DNA from: Pseudactinotalea terrae
GTDB lineage: Bacteria > Actinomycetota > Actinomycetes > Actinomycetales > Beutenbergiaceae
Reading direction: 5' to 3'
NCBI RefSeq assembly: GCF_009733845.1
Contig: NZ_WNXZ01000001.1
Location: 1,467,129 to 1,531,128 of the forward strand
Length of the DNA stretch: 64,000 bases
In this document: positions 26,865 to 35,807 of the stretch, one piece after another
Position numbering within the stretch: position 1 is the first letter of the stretch
How the letters are laid out: every line of letters starts with the position of its first letter
The notes under the pieces: model-generated
Told to the model about the DNA's origin: nothing
What the model saw: the letters and a program-made list of their open reading frames with translations, nothing else
Databases searched by the model: none
Made by a program: the position numbers and the translations under genes

Positions 26865-27461
26865 ATGACGATCGCAGCAGCACCACGCCGGGTCCCCGTC
26901 CTTGCCGACCTCGGGACGAGCTCGCGCGTTCGCGATGCCGGGCTGGTGCTCGGCGGCACGCTGCTGATCGCCGTCTTCGCGCAGCTGGTCGTGCCGCTGC
27001 CGTTCACGCCCGTGCCGTTGTCGTTGTCGACGTTCGCGGTGCTGCTGACCGGGCTCGCGCTCGGGCCGCTGCGCGCGCTGCTGAGCACCACGCTGTACCT
27101 GGTGCTCGGGACTGTCGGCGTGCCGATCTTCGCCGAGCAGGGATCGGGCTGGGCCTTCGCCTCGTACGGGTACGTGATCGGATACGTCGCCGCAGCTGTC
27201 CTCGCCGGTGCCGCCGCGCGGCGGCGCGCGGACCGCTCCCCGATCGGCACCATCGGCGCAGCGGTGCTGAGCACCGCCGTGATCTACGTGCTGGGGGTGC
27301 CGTGGCTGATGGCGGCCCTGCAGATCGGCCTGCTCGAGGCGCTGGCCCTGGGCGTGGTGCCGTTCCTCGTGGGCGATGCGATCAAGGCGGTGGCAGCCGC
27401 GCTGCTGCTGCCCGGCACCTGGCGGCTGCTGCGCGCGAGCGGGCACGGTGCCCGAGGGTGA
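26865..27461 (+). CDS. bioY: Biotin transporter S component BioY
   Basis: Energy-coupling-factor substrate-binding membrane protein for biotin, 198 residues, about six helices. The BioY signature is visible in VPLPFTPVPLSLSTFAVLLTG (residues near 45), followed by GPLRALLSTTLYLVLGTVGVPIF and the aspartate/lysine-bearing FLVGDAIKA near 175. It acts alone or with EcfAT elsewhere; none is in the window. The ATG at 26865 has GAGGAG four bases away and a -10-like TAGCCT at 26815-26820, so this gene has a normal leader, unlike most here. It overlaps nei by 14 bases. Confidence 0.93.
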   Translation: MTIAAAPRRVPVLADLGTSSRVRDAGLVLGGTLLIAVFAQLVVPLPFTPVPLSLSTFAVLLTGLALGPLRALLSTTLYLVLGTVGVPIFAEQGSGWAFASYGYVIGYVAAAVLAGAAARRRADRSPIGTIGAAVLSTAVIYVLGVPWLMAALQIGLLEALALGVVPFLVGDAIKAVAAALLLPGTWRLLRASGHGARG

Positions 27462-28233
27462 CGTCGTGCTGCGCACCGCTCGCCGCCTGACCCAGGCACT
27501 CGCGGACGGCCCGCTGGTGCGCGCGGAGCTGCGGTGGCCGAGCGTGGCGGGCGCGAACCTGGTCGGGGCGCAGGCGCTGGAGACCGTGAGCCACGGGAAG
27601 CACCTGCTGACCCGCTTCGACGATGGCCGCACGCTGCACACGCACCTGCGCATGGAGGGCACCTACCAGATACGACGCACGCTGCCGCAGCCACAACGGT
27701 GGCCGCAGCACACGGTCCGCGTGGTGCTCGCGACGAGCCGCTGGACGTGTGTGGGCATCTCGCTCGGCATGGTCGACCTGGTCGCCACCACACAGGAGAG
27801 CAGCGTGATCGGGCATCTGGGTCCGGATCTCATGGCCGACGACGTCGACGTCGCCACGGCGGCCGCGAACCTGCGCGCGCAGGGCGATCGGGCGATCGGC
27901 GAGGTGCTGCTCGACCAGCGAGTGGCTGCAGGGATCGGCACCATCTACACGGCCGAGACGCTGTGGCTGCACCGCATCAACCCGTGGCTGCCGGCGAGCG
28001 AGGTACCCGACCCCGAAAATGTGATGAGCACAGCGGCGCAGATCATGCGCTGCAGCGCCGATGCCCCGTCGATCACCGCCACCGGCGACCCACGGCCAGG
28101 GCGCGGCACCCATACCTACGGGCGTGCGAACCAACCGTGCCGCCGCTGCGGAACGCCGATCCGGGAGGGTCGGCTCGGGCAGCCGCCGAGCGACCGGGTG
28201 ACCTACTGGTGTCCTCGCTGTCAGGCGCGCTGA
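27448..28233 (+). CDS. nei: Formamidopyrimidine-type DNA glycosylase/AP lyase, endonuclease VIII (Nei)
   Basis: A 261-residue base-excision repair enzyme that removes oxidised pyrimidines and cleaves the AP site. After loss of the initiator residue, Pro2 is the Schiff-base nucleophile and Glu3 the acid (VPEGD). The helix-two-turn-helix region (GIGTIYTAETLWLHRINPW) is near residue 165, and a zinc finger closes the protein with C231, C234, C255 and C258. GTG 27448 lies inside the bioY end, so translation is coupled. It neighbours lhr at one gene distance, as in mycobacteria. The distinction from MutM rests on the PEGD start. Confidence 0.92.
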   Translation: MPEGDVVLRTARRLTQALADGPLVRAELRWPSVAGANLVGAQALETVSHGKHLLTRFDDGRTLHTHLRMEGTYQIRRTLPQPQRWPQHTVRVVLATSRWTCVGISLGMVDLVATTQESSVIGHLGPDLMADDVDVATAAANLRAQGDRAIGEVLLDQRVAAGIGTIYTAETLWLHRINPWLPASEVPDPENVMSTAAQIMRCSADAPSITATGDPRPGRGTHTYGRANQPCRRCGTPIREGRLGQPPSDRVTYWCPRCQAR

Positions 28234-28255
28234 CGTCGGCGTCGCCACCAGCAAG

Positions 28256-28289
28256 AGCGCCCACCCACCCGGACGGGTGAATGGGCGCT
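28256..28289. terminator. Bidirectional terminator between nei and the clgR-like gene
   Basis: Fifteen-base arms (28256-28270 and 28275-28289) with two A-C mismatches and a GGAC loop lie between two convergent genes. The U-tract is poor, as is common in GC-rich actinobacteria. Confidence 0.6.
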
Positions 28290-28309
28290 GAGGCTCAGTG
28301 GCCAGAAGC

Positions 28310-28618
28310 TCAGTGAGCGGCGGCGAGCTCGTCGTGAGCGACGTCGCTGAAGTCCGGGGGCAGCGCATCGGGGATGAGGATCCCCTCGAGCAGTGCCACT
28401 CGGTCGGAGACCTCGCGCAGCACGACCGAGACCGGGAGGTCCAGGGCATCGCAGATCGAGAACAGCAGCTCCGACGACGCTTCCTTCTGGCCGCGCTCGA
28501 CCTCGGAGAGGTATCCGAGCGAGACACGGGCGGCGGACGAGATCTCACGGAGGGTCTTGCCCTGGCGCTGGCGGGCAGCGCGGAGCACGTCCCCGATCTG
28601 TTGACGGAGCACGATCAT
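28310..28618 (-). CDS. clgR: ClgR/PopR-like XRE transcriptional activator
   Basis: A 102-residue regulator, nearly all one [44 protein letters not shown], with the [14 protein letters not shown] recognition segment characteristic of ClgR and PopR. ClgR activates clp protease and other proteostasis genes in actinobacteria and is itself a Clp substrate. The hydrophobic C-terminus ends in LAAAH rather than AA, so any degron differs. Its position after pgsA and cinA on the same strand is the conserved clgR location. GGAGGG precedes the ATG at 28618 by seven bases. The 202-base gap upstream to cinA probably holds its own promoter; I could not fix it. Confidence 0.85.
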   Translation of the reverse strand: MIVLRQQIGDVLRAARQRQGKTLREISSAARVSLGYLSEVERGQKEASSELLFSICDALDLPVSVVLREVSDRVALLEGILIPDALPPDFSDVAHDELAAAH

Positions 28619-28820
28619 CGGCTTGCCCTCCCCTCGTTCCTTCGTCGTGGTCTTCGACGCCTGCGGCGCCGGGATGGTCCTACGGTACATCGGCGAGCCG
28701 ACAGATGCGTTCTTCAGATCACTGTTTCGGCGGATGGGACGGAGCGTTCCCGTGTATCGCGGCGGCAGCGTGTTCTTCATCATTACCGATTCCAACGCCA
28801 AGCACCGCCGCCTTGTTCCC

Positions 28821-29285
28821 TCAGTCGAGGACGGCGCCGCGGAGCAGCGCAGTGGCCGCGAGCACGGTGGCCTCGCGCAGCTGATCCCGGCCACCGGCCA
28901 GCCGCAGCGGCCTCACGAAGGCGCGCTCCGCCGTCGTCACGGCGATGAAGATCGTTCCCACGGCCTGGCCCGACTGGGTGGCGGGTCCAGCGACACCGGT
29001 GGTGGCGACGCCGACGGCGGCGCCGAGGCGGGTGCGGACGCCGTCGGCCATCTGCCGGGCCACGAGCGGATCGACCGGGCCGCGCTCGGCGAGGAGGTCG
29101 ACCTCGACGCCGAGGAGGCTCGCCTTGAGGTCGGTCGCGTAGGCGACAATGCCGCCCCGGACCACGGCCGAGGCTCCGGGGACGGCCACGAGGTGGGCGG
29201 TCAGCGCGCCGCCCGTGAGTGATTCCGCGACCGCCACGGTCAGACCGGCATCGGTCAGGCAGCGGATGGTCGCCGCGGCGCTCAT
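28821..29285 (-). CDS. pncC: CinA C-terminal domain protein, nicotinamide-nucleotide amidase
   Basis: A 154-residue CinA_C protein that deamidates NMN to NaMN in the pyridine-nucleotide cycle; the larger CinA of other bacteria carries an additional N-terminal domain not present here. Motifs [23 protein letters not shown] (near residue 20) and [10 protein letters not shown] (near 90) are intact. The ATG overlaps the pgsA stop (29282-29285), so it is part of the pgsA unit. Confidence 0.92.
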   Translation of the reverse strand: MSAAATIRCLTDAGLTVAVAESLTGGALTAHLVAVPGASAVVRGGIVAYATDLKASLLGVEVDLLAERGPVDPLVARQMADGVRTRLGAAVGVATTGVAGPATQSGQAVGTIFIAVTTAERAFVRPLRLAGGRDQLREATVLAATALLRGAVLD

Positions 29286-29896
29286 CGCTTCGTGGACTGG
29301 CCCGTGCGGACGATGCGGAAGGCCTTGACCACGTAGTCGACGGCGGTCACGACAGCGATCAGCGTGGCGGCGTAGAGGATCGCCATGCCCAGCCAGTACA
29401 GCCAGGAGCCGACCTGCTCGCCCAGAAGGCCGACCCAGTCGACCGTGAGCACGGACAGCGCCACCATCTGCAGCACGGCCTTGATCTTGCCGCCGCTCGA
29501 GGGAGCGATCACCTCGCGGCGGGAGAGCCCGGACTTGAGCGCCATGATCCCGAACTCGCGCACGATCATCACGATCGTGACCCACCACGGCACCTCGCCG
29601 ATCATGGAGAAGATCACCAGCGCCGCGACGACGAGGATCTTGTCGGCGAGCGTGTCCAGCATGGTGCCGAACTTGGTGATCAGGCCGCGGGTGCGCGCGA
29701 TATGGCCGTCCCAGCGGTCGGTGAGCGCGGCGACAACGAAGACGATGCAGGCGCCGATGCGGGATCCGACGGTGTCCTGCGCGAGCAGCACGCCGTAGAC
29801 CGGGACCAAGAGGATGCGGACCATCGTGAGAGCGTTCGGCAGGTTCCAGTTCGACACCGTGGGTGCCGACACCCCCGACTCGCGTTCCTGGCTCAC
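29282..29896 (-). CDS. pgsA: CDP-alcohol phosphatidyltransferase, PgsA type
   Basis: Makes phosphatidylglycerol phosphate from CDP-diacylglycerol in the membrane; 204 residues with about six helices. The CDP-alcohol motif D-x2-D-G-x2-A-R-x8-G-x3-D-x3-D is complete in LTDRWDGHIARTRGLITKFG plus the following TMLDTLADK. The GTG at 29896 is six bases after TACCCT on the minus strand, the leaderless pattern. It starts the pgsA-pncC unit leading to clgR. Confidence 0.94.
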   Translation of the reverse strand: MSQERESGVSAPTVSNWNLPNALTMVRILLVPVYGVLLAQDTVGSRIGACIVFVVAALTDRWDGHIARTRGLITKFGTMLDTLADKILVVAALVIFSMIGEVPWWVTIVMIVREFGIMALKSGLSRREVIAPSSGGKIKAVLQMVALSVLTVDWVGLLGEQVGSWLYWLGMAILYAATLIAVVTAVDYVVKAFRIVRTGQSTKR

Positions 29897-29974
29897 CTGG
29901 TCAGGGTAGCGGCGTGACCTGACGGCGCGGACCTCGACGCCGTCGCGGGCGCCGGGACGCCTACACTCACTCGG

Positions 29975-31375
29975 GTGCCGCAGCCGCCTGCCCGACGCCC
30001 GCGCAAGAAGCGTGGGATCACCCGCATCCCGCCCGCTGTCCGGCTCCCGCTGACACTCGTGCTCGTGCTTGTGCTGGCGATCGGTGTCGGCGCGATCGCG
30101 CTGCTCGGGCCGTGGAACGACCGTGGCGACGGGTCACCCACGGACGCCGGCACCACGCCGCCGGAGGAGCCGACGCAGACCACGGAACCCACCGAGGAGC
30201 CGACCTCCGAGGAGCCCACGACCCCTGCCGTCCAGGACGCGGTCTTCACCATCGGCGCCGTCGGTGACGTGCTCCCCCACGACACCCCGATCGCGACCGC
30301 GGCCGCCGACGCGGAAGGCGGCGGCTACGACTTCCGCCCCATGCTCGAGGCGACACGGCCGTACAGCGAGGGTGTGGACCTGATGCTGTGCAACTTCGAG
30401 GTGCCGCTGTCGCAGCCTGACGAGCGCCCCTCCGGCTATCCCTCGTTCGGTGCGCCGATGGAGCTGGTGGGCAACCTCGCCGATCTCGGCTACGACGGCT
30501 GCTCCACCGGCACCAACCACACGCTCGACCGTGGCGCGGACAACGCCGAGTACACGCTCGACGTCTTCGACTCCAGCGGCCTGGGCCATGCCGGCTCTGC
30601 ACGGTCGCAGACCGAGGCGGACGCCCCGCAGCTCTACGAGATCGAGCGCGGCGGCCAGACGATCACGGTCGCCCAGCTGGGCGGCAGCTACGGCACCAAC
30701 GGCATCCCGATCCCCGGCGACGCGCCGTGGGTCATCAACACCTTCAGCCCCGACATCATGAATCCGGGCAACTACGACCCCAGCGAGCTGATCGCGCAGG
30801 CGACCGCGGCGCGCGAGGCGGGGGCCGACCTCGTGGTCGCGACGATCCACTGGGGCGTGGAGTACCAGCTGTCGCCGAACGTGGAGCAGACCGCGATGGC
30901 GCAGGCGCTCGCCGAGTCCGGTCAGATCGACCTCGTGGTCGGCACGCACCCGCACGTTCCCCAGCCGTTCGCGAAGCTCGACGGCGGCCCCGACGGCTCG
31001 GGGATGTGGGTCGCATGGTCGTTGGGCAACTTCATCTCCAACCAGGACTCCAACTGCTGCATCAGCGAGACCGCCACCGGGCTGTTCATGACGGCGACCG
31101 TGACCGCTCCGGCCGACGGCCCCGCCCGCGTCAGCGGGATGACGTGGACCCCGATCACGGTCGACCGCGTGGGCCAGCAGCGCGCCTATCCCCTGCTGGA
31201 CCTGGTGAACGGTGACCGGCCGGGTTTGCTGGCGCTGTCGGAATCGACGTTGCAGCAGCGGCTCTCCGAGGTCGAGGCGATCATGTCCGAGTCCACCGGG
31301 GGTGACTTCCCGGTGCTCGACGCGCCCTCGGTCCCGACCGGTGAGCCGCCGTCGGTGATCCCCCGCCCCCGCTGA
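29975..31375 (+). CDS. CapA-family extracellular metallophosphatase-like protein
   Basis: A 466-residue protein of the CapA/PgsA-type poly-gamma-glutamate capsule synthesis family. A short basic N-terminus and one helix (about residues 23-45) anchor it, a Thr/Pro/Glu-rich stalk runs from 50 to 88, and the calcineurin-like fold follows: TIGAVGDVLPHD, CNFEVPLS, TGTNHTLDRG, VATIHWGVEYQ, VVGTHPHVPQP and SLGNFISNQ. It is predicted to act outside the membrane. Poly-glutamate enzymes are absent, so its substrate is not known. TACACT ends seven bases before the GTG start. It is divergent from pgsA and interrupts the pgsA-ftsK order. Confidence 0.85.
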   Translation: MPQPPARRPRKKRGITRIPPAVRLPLTLVLVLVLAIGVGAIALLGPWNDRGDGSPTDAGTTPPEEPTQTTEPTEEPTSEEPTTPAVQDAVFTIGAVGDVLPHDTPIATAAADAEGGGYDFRPMLEATRPYSEGVDLMLCNFEVPLSQPDERPSGYPSFGAPMELVGNLADLGYDGCSTGTNHTLDRGADNAEYTLDVFDSSGLGHAGSARSQTEADAPQLYEIERGGQTITVAQLGGSYGTNGIPIPGDAPWVINTFSPDIMNPGNYDPSELIAQATAAREAGADLVVATIHWGVEYQLSPNVEQTAMAQALAESGQIDLVVGTHPHVPQPFAKLDGGPDGSGMWVAWSLGNFISNQDSNCCISETATGLFMTATVTAPADGPARVSGMTWTPITVDRVGQQRAYPLLDLVNGDRPGLLALSESTLQQRLSEVEAIMSESTGGDFPVLDAPSVPTGEPPSVIPRPR

Positions 31376-31407
31376 GCCGCCGGCGGGCTCTCTGCCCTGG
31401 GCTGCTC

Positions 31408-31488
31408 GTGGGACGAAGTCCACGCTCGATGCCATGGCAACCGGTTGCTTCGCGGGTTCAGCAGCGTCGAGCGTGGACTTCGTTCCAC
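31408..31488. repeat. Long inverted repeat between CapA and HTH genes
   Basis: Arms of 22 bases (31408-31429 and 31467-31488) match with a single mismatch and a 37-base loop. The right arm ends one base short of the stop codon of the HTH gene. Each arm also folds on itself; in the right arm GTGGA pairs with TCCAC around a UUCG-type loop. It could serve as a two-way terminator or be a mobile-element remnant. I saw no further copy in the window. Confidence 0.75.
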
Positions 31489-31489
31489 A

Positions 31490-31720
31490 TCAGCGTGGAC
31501 GCACCGAGAACAGGTCGCCCGGGGTGCAGCCGAGCACGTCACAGATGGCGGTCAGCGTGGTGAACCTGATCGCGCGCCCGCGGTCGTTCTTGAGCACCGA
31601 CAGGTTGACGACCGTGATGCCCGTCGCCTCCGCCAGTGCCGCGAGGGTCATCCCCCGCTCCTCGAGCAGCCTGTCGAGGTGACACACCACCCGGTGCTCG
31701 GGGACCTCGTCAGATGACAC
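31490..31720 (-). CDS. Small Cro/C1-type HTH regulator
   Basis: A 76-residue repressor-like protein in which the HTH is the whole protein (LLEERGMTLAALAEATGITVVNLSVLKN). This type, YozG-like, typically sits after a DUF2975 membrane gene, as here. GTG 31720 has AAGGA eight bases upstream and overlaps the DUF2975 gene end by 11 bases. It probably binds the palindrome at 32396-32428 in front of the unit. Confidence 0.8.
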   Translation of the reverse strand: MSSDEVPEHRVVCHLDRLLEERGMTLAALAEATGITVVNLSVLKNDRGRAIRFTTLTAICDVLGCTPGDLFSVRPR

Positions 31721-32384
31721 CTTCGGCGTCCTTCTCGAGCCTGGCGCCATCCTTGAAAGCCCAGCGCAGCGCGAAGGCCACGAACCCGAGCGCGAGCGGC
31801 AACCAGAGGATCCGTGGAAGCTCGGTACCGATCCCGGTAGACGTCACGCCGCCGTCGTTGCGCACCGCATCGGCGAACGCCCAGATCTCGACCTCGATCC
31901 GCCAGAGTGCGAGCACATCGAGGGCGAGCACGATGAAAGAACCGACGACGAGCAACCACCCGATGCGCCCGAGGCCGCGCTGAACCTCTGCGCCGAACGA
32001 CCTGCCATCAGCGATCTCGATGAGCACGCGCATCAGCAGGAATGCAGCGGCGGCGAGCATCAGCGCCTGGGCGAGACCGGGCGCAGCGGCCAGGAATCTC
32101 ACCCAGGCAGGCAGGTCCAGAACCGTCATGGTGGCGTCGCCAGGCTGCTCGAACTGCAGCAGCTGCGGGAGAGAGTCGAGCTCGCGCGGATGGTCCGGTC
32201 CGTTGATCATCCAGACGCGACCCCAGACGAGCGAGGCGGTACCGAGCACGCCCGACAGTGCGGCGAACACCCCTAGCACCGAGACCAAGCGCGCTGGCCA
32301 CAACGTCGCGCGCTGACGCTTGTCGCGATCGCGCCCCACCTCGGAAAGCAGCTGATCTGCCGAATCGTCAGCGTCCGATCGCAC
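31710..32384 (-). CDS. DUF2975 membrane protein
   Basis: A 224-residue membrane protein with about four helices (near residues 32-54, 92-115, 140-160 and 190-210). It has the DUF2975 features: an N-terminal cytoplasmic stretch, then the segment FLLMRVLIEIADGRSFGAEVQRGLGRIGW. The function is unknown; the partner HTH gene overlaps its end, suggesting a membrane-signal/repressor pair. The start GTG 32384 is 12 bases from a strong AT-rich palindrome. It is inserted between ftsK and pgsA. Confidence 0.78.
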   Translation of the reverse strand: MRSDADDSADQLLSEVGRDRDKRQRATLWPARLVSVLGVFAALSGVLGTASLVWGRVWMINGPDHPRELDSLPQLLQFEQPGDATMTVLDLPAWVRFLAAAPGLAQALMLAAAAFLLMRVLIEIADGRSFGAEVQRGLGRIGWLLVVGSFIVLALDVLALWRIEVEIWAFADAVRNDGGVTSTGIGTELPRILWLPLALGFVAFALRWAFKDGARLEKDAEGVI

Positions 32385-32395
32385 CGTCGACCCCC

Positions 32396-32428
32396 ATATC
32401 GTTTTTCGTTGTTATCGAAGAACGATAT
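32396..32428. promoter_or_regulatory. AT-rich palindrome, probable operator of the DUF2975/HTH unit
   Basis: Arms of 13 bases (32396-32408 and 32416-32428) begin with ATATCGTT and end with AACGATAT, and differ at one position. The loop is TTGTTAT. It is far more AT-rich than its surroundings and lies 12 bases before the DUF2975 start, where an autoregulatory HTH protein would bind. Confidence 0.65.
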
Positions 32429-32603
32429 GGCAGACAGGCGTACGTCACAAGGCCTCGCGCCGACACCTCAAGAAGCGGCCCGGGGTCGTTCGGCGCGCGT
32501 CCGTGCACCACACTCGTGTCCAGATGTGCCGAAACCAGGGCTACGCAGCCGATCACGCGATCTGGCAACGAGTCTGGTGCACCTCTCGGGTGACGCAGCG
32601 CCG

Positions 32604-35264
32604 TCAGCGGCGCTCGGTGAGGCTCCAGGCGTCCTCGGAGTCCTCGTCACCCTCGTCACCGTCGTGATACTCGACGGCGACCGGCGGGTCGTCTGCGCGC
32701 TCGGCCCAGTCGCCGTCGTCGTCAGCGCCCTCGTCGCCACCGCCGCGCGCCGGCCCCGGACCGTCACCGCGGAGCATCGCGAGCGTGGCGGCGAGGTCGT
32801 CGGGCTGCACGAGCACGTCGCGCGCCTTCGAGCCCTCCGAGGGGCCGACGATCTCGCGCGACTCGAGCAGGTCCATGAGCCGGCCAGCCTTCGCGAACCC
32901 GACACGGAGCTTGCGCTGCAGCATCGAGGTCGAACCGAACTGCGTGGAGATCACGAGCTCGGCCGCCTGGATCAGCAGCTCGAGGTCATCACCGATGTCC
33001 TCGTCGACCTGCTTCTTCTGAACGGCGACCGCGACGTCCTCGCGGTACGTCGGCTGCATCTGCTCCTTGACGTGCTGCACGACGGCGTGCACCTCGGACT
33101 CGCTGACCCAGGCGCCCTGCACGCGCATCGGCTTGCTCGCGCCCATCGGCAGGAACAGCGCATCACCCTGGCCGATGAGCTTCTCGGCGCCGGGCTGGTC
33201 GAGCACGACCCTGGAGTCGGCGAGCGACGACGTCGCGAACGCCAGGCGGGAAGGCACGTTGGCCTTGATCAGCCCGGTCACCACGTCGACCGAGGGTCGC
33301 TGGGTCGCGAGCACCAGGTGGATGCCGGCCGCACGAGCCAGCTGCGTGATGCGCTGGATCGAGGCCTCGACGTCGCGCGGGGCCACCATCATCAGGTCGG
33401 CGAGCTCGTCGACGATCACCAGCAGATACGGGTAGGGCGTCAGCACCCGCTCCGAGCCCGGCAGCGGCTTGACCTTGCCGGCGCGGATCGCAGCGTTGAA
33501 GTCGTCGAGGTGCTTGTACCCGAACTGCGCGAGGTCGTCGTAGCGGGCGTCCATCTCGCGCACCACCCAGTCGAGGGCCTCGGCGGCCTTCTTGGGGTTG
33601 GTGATGATCGGCGTGATCAGGTGCGGGATGCCCTCGTAGATGGTCAGCTCCACCCGCTTGGGGTCGACCAGAACCATCCGCACCTCCTCGGGGGTGGCAC
33701 GCATCATGATCGAGGTGATCATCGAGTTGACGAAGCTCGACTTACCGGCGCCGGTCGCCCCGGCGACCAGGATGTGCGGCATCTTCGCCAGGTTGGCCAC
33801 GACGTAGCCGCCCTCGACGTCCTTGCCCACACCGATGACCATCGGGTGCTCGTTGCGGCGCGCGGGCGCGCTGCGCAGCACGTCGCCGAGCGCGACCGTC
33901 TCACGGTCCGCGTTCGGGATCTCGATCCCGATCGCCTTCTTGCCAGGGATCGGCGAGAGGATGCGGACGTCGGCGCTCGCGACGGCGTAGGCGATGTTCT
34001 TGCTAAGCGCTGTCACCCGCTCGACCTTCACACCCGCGCCGAGCTCCACCTCGTACCGCGTGACCGTCGGTCCACGGGTGAACCCGGTGACCTGGGCGTC
34101 GACGTCGAAGTCGGTGAGCACCGCCGTCAGCGCCTCGACCACGCGGTCGTTCACCGCCGAACGCGTCTTGTGCGGCGCGCCCTGGACCAGCGCCTCGTCG
34201 CTCGGGAGCGTGTACACGAGGTCGGGAGCCAGCGTGAGCTGCTCAGCGCGCTGCGGCAGCGGCGTGGTGGGAGGCGGTGTGAGGTCCTCCTTGGTGTTGG
34301 CGGGCTCGTCGATGACCTCGGTCAGGCCTGAGACGTCGACAGGTGCCTCCCTGTCGTCTGCGCGCGCGAAGGCCTCGTCGCCCGTGAACGCGCCCCTCTC
34401 GACCTCGGGAGCCTTGTCCGCCTTGCGCTTGCGCGGCTTCTTGGCCGGTCGCTCGATCTCCTCGTGCTCGAGGGCGTCGATCGCGCCCTGGTCGTCCTCG
34501 TCGTCGTCCTCGACGTCCTTGCCGCTGACCCAGTCGATCGCCTGGCGGAAGCGCCTCGGGATCGCGGCCACCGGCGTCGCAGTGACGACCAGCAGCCCGA
34601 AGATCAGCAGCAGCGCCAGCACCGGCACGGTCACGTACACGGTCAGCGCGGTCGAGAGCGGGTTCGCGGCTACCCATCCGAGCACACCACCGGCGTCGAA
34701 GACGTCCTGCCAGGCGGGCGGGTCCGGGAGACCGTTGGCGACGGCGAGGAACCCGGCGATCGCCGTCGTGATGGCTGCGAGGCCGATCGTGATGCGCCCG
34801 TTGACCTCACCGCGATCGGGGTGACGCATCAGTCGGATCGCGAAGAACAGCAGGATCAGCGGCACGACGATCCCCAGCATGCCCACGGCACCGGCGATGG
34901 CGGCGTGGATGATCTCGCCGGCGGTGCCGGACAGCCCGAACCACTCGCGTACGGCCACCACCACAGCGAGGCCGAGCAGCAGGAAGGCGAACCCGTCGCG
35001 CCGGTGCGCGGGGTCGAGGTTCTTGGCGCTGGAGCCGACGCTACGCGCGGTGCCGCCCGCGACGTGCGCGGCACCCATCCAGATGCCCTTGAAGATCCGT
35101 ACCGGGAGCGCGGGCTTGTCCGACCGCGCGGGCGGTCGGTTGGCGGGCTTCCGCTGACCGGAACGCGACGATGACGAGGGCGCCTTGGCGGCTCTCGTGG
35201 TGGTCGTCTTCGTCTTGCGTCCTGGTGCGGCGGTCCGTGCGGGGGAAGACGTACGGGTCGCCAT
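32604..35264 (-). CDS. ftsK: DNA translocase FtsK
   Basis: Septal DNA pump of 886 residues that clears chromosomes from the closing septum and activates XerCD recombination. Basic N-terminus (to about 55), four membrane helices (about 80-245), then a charged linker rich in Glu/Asp (about 255-380), alpha and beta motor domains with Walker A GATGAGKSS near 502-510 and Walker B LLVIVDELADLM, and a gamma winged helix (about 770-840) with QRKLRVGFAKAGRLMDLLE. The tail is acidic. It lies after RNase J on the same strand as in many actinobacteria, but here GH43 and a VOC gene come between. Confidence 0.97.
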   Translation of the reverse strand: MATRTSSPARTAAPGRKTKTTTTRAAKAPSSSSRSGQRKPANRPPARSDKPALPVRIFKGIWMGAAHVAGGTARSVGSSAKNLDPAHRRDGFAFLLLGLAVVVAVREWFGLSGTAGEIIHAAIAGAVGMLGIVVPLILLFFAIRLMRHPDRGEVNGRITIGLAAITTAIAGFLAVANGLPDPPAWQDVFDAGGVLGWVAANPLSTALTVYVTVPVLALLLIFGLLVVTATPVAAIPRRFRQAIDWVSGKDVEDDDEDDQGAIDALEHEEIERPAKKPRKRKADKAPEVERGAFTGDEAFARADDREAPVDVSGLTEVIDEPANTKEDLTPPPTTPLPQRAEQLTLAPDLVYTLPSDEALVQGAPHKTRSAVNDRVVEALTAVLTDFDVDAQVTGFTRGPTVTRYEVELGAGVKVERVTALSKNIAYAVASADVRILSPIPGKKAIGIEIPNADRETVALGDVLRSAPARRNEHPMVIGVGKDVEGGYVVANLAKMPHILVAGATGAGKSSFVNSMITSIMMRATPEEVRMVLVDPKRVELTIYEGIPHLITPIITNPKKAAEALDWVVREMDARYDDLAQFGYKHLDDFNAAIRAGKVKPLPGSERVLTPYPYLLVIVDELADLMMVAPRDVEASIQRITQLARAAGIHLVLATQRPSVDVVTGLIKANVPSRLAFATSSLADSRVVLDQPGAEKLIGQGDALFLPMGASKPMRVQGAWVSESEVHAVVQHVKEQMQPTYREDVAVAVQKKQVDEDIGDDLELLIQAAELVISTQFGSTSMLQRKLRVGFAKAGRLMDLLESREIVGPSEGSKARDVLVQPDDLAATLAMLRGDGPGPARGGGDEGADDDGDWAERADDPPVAVEYHDGDEGDEDSEDAWSLTERR

Positions 35265-35404
35265 CGTGTCTATGGCCTCCTACCCAGGCGTGCCTGTACG
35301 CACACCTGACGGAACCCACTCAACCATCCGGCTGCCTCCGGCGCGGGGACCGACACTCACCCGGACCACCGGACGACGCCCCGGGCGCGCCGTACCGTGG
35401 CGGT

Positions 35405-35782
35405 GTGATGCTCCACCAGGTGGCCCAGCGCGCGACCGATCTCGAGGCGGCGACGACGTTCTACACCCGCCTGCTCGGCCACCCTCCGATGGCCACGTTC
35501 GATCCGCCGGGTCTGGTGTTCTTCGCGCTCGACGGCGGGACTCGCCTCCTGCTCGATCGAGCCGCCCCGAGTGCGCTGCTCTATCTCCGCGTGCCCCGTG
35601 TGCGGGACCTCGTGGCTGAGCTGCGAGCGGAAGGCGTCGAGATCGCCGGCGAGCCGCACGTGATCTTCGACGACGCCGACGGCACCTTCGGGGAACCCGC
35701 CGCCGAGTGGATGGCGTTCCTCAAGGACCCCGACGGGAACCTGGTCGGCCTCGCGAGCCGCGAGCCGGGCGTGGCCGGCTGA
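35405..35782 (+). CDS. VOC-family protein (glyoxalase/bleomycin-resistance fold)
   Basis: A 125-residue protein of the vicinal-oxygen-chelate fold. The two beta-alpha-beta-beta-beta halves are visible: LHQVAQRATDLEAATTFYTRLL and then LLYLRVPRVRDLVAELRAEG, with the C-terminal EWMAFLKDPDGNLVGLAS. The metal ligands His near the start and Glu/Asp near the end are plausible. Substrate unknown. GTG 35405 is preferred because TACCGT ends six bases before it; ATG 35408 is the next codon and would change only the N-terminal residue. Confidence 0.78.
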   Translation: MMLHQVAQRATDLEAATTFYTRLLGHPPMATFDPPGLVFFALDGGTRLLLDRAAPSALLYLRVPRVRDLVAELRAEGVEIAGEPHVIFDDADGTFGEPAAEWMAFLKDPDGNLVGLASREPGVAG

Positions 35783-35807
35783 GCCTGCGCTCAACCTTTC
35801 GTCAATC

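Noticed and set aside
32409..34331. A 640-codon plus-strand ORF
   Set aside because: It is antisense to ftsK and shows only the shadow composition.
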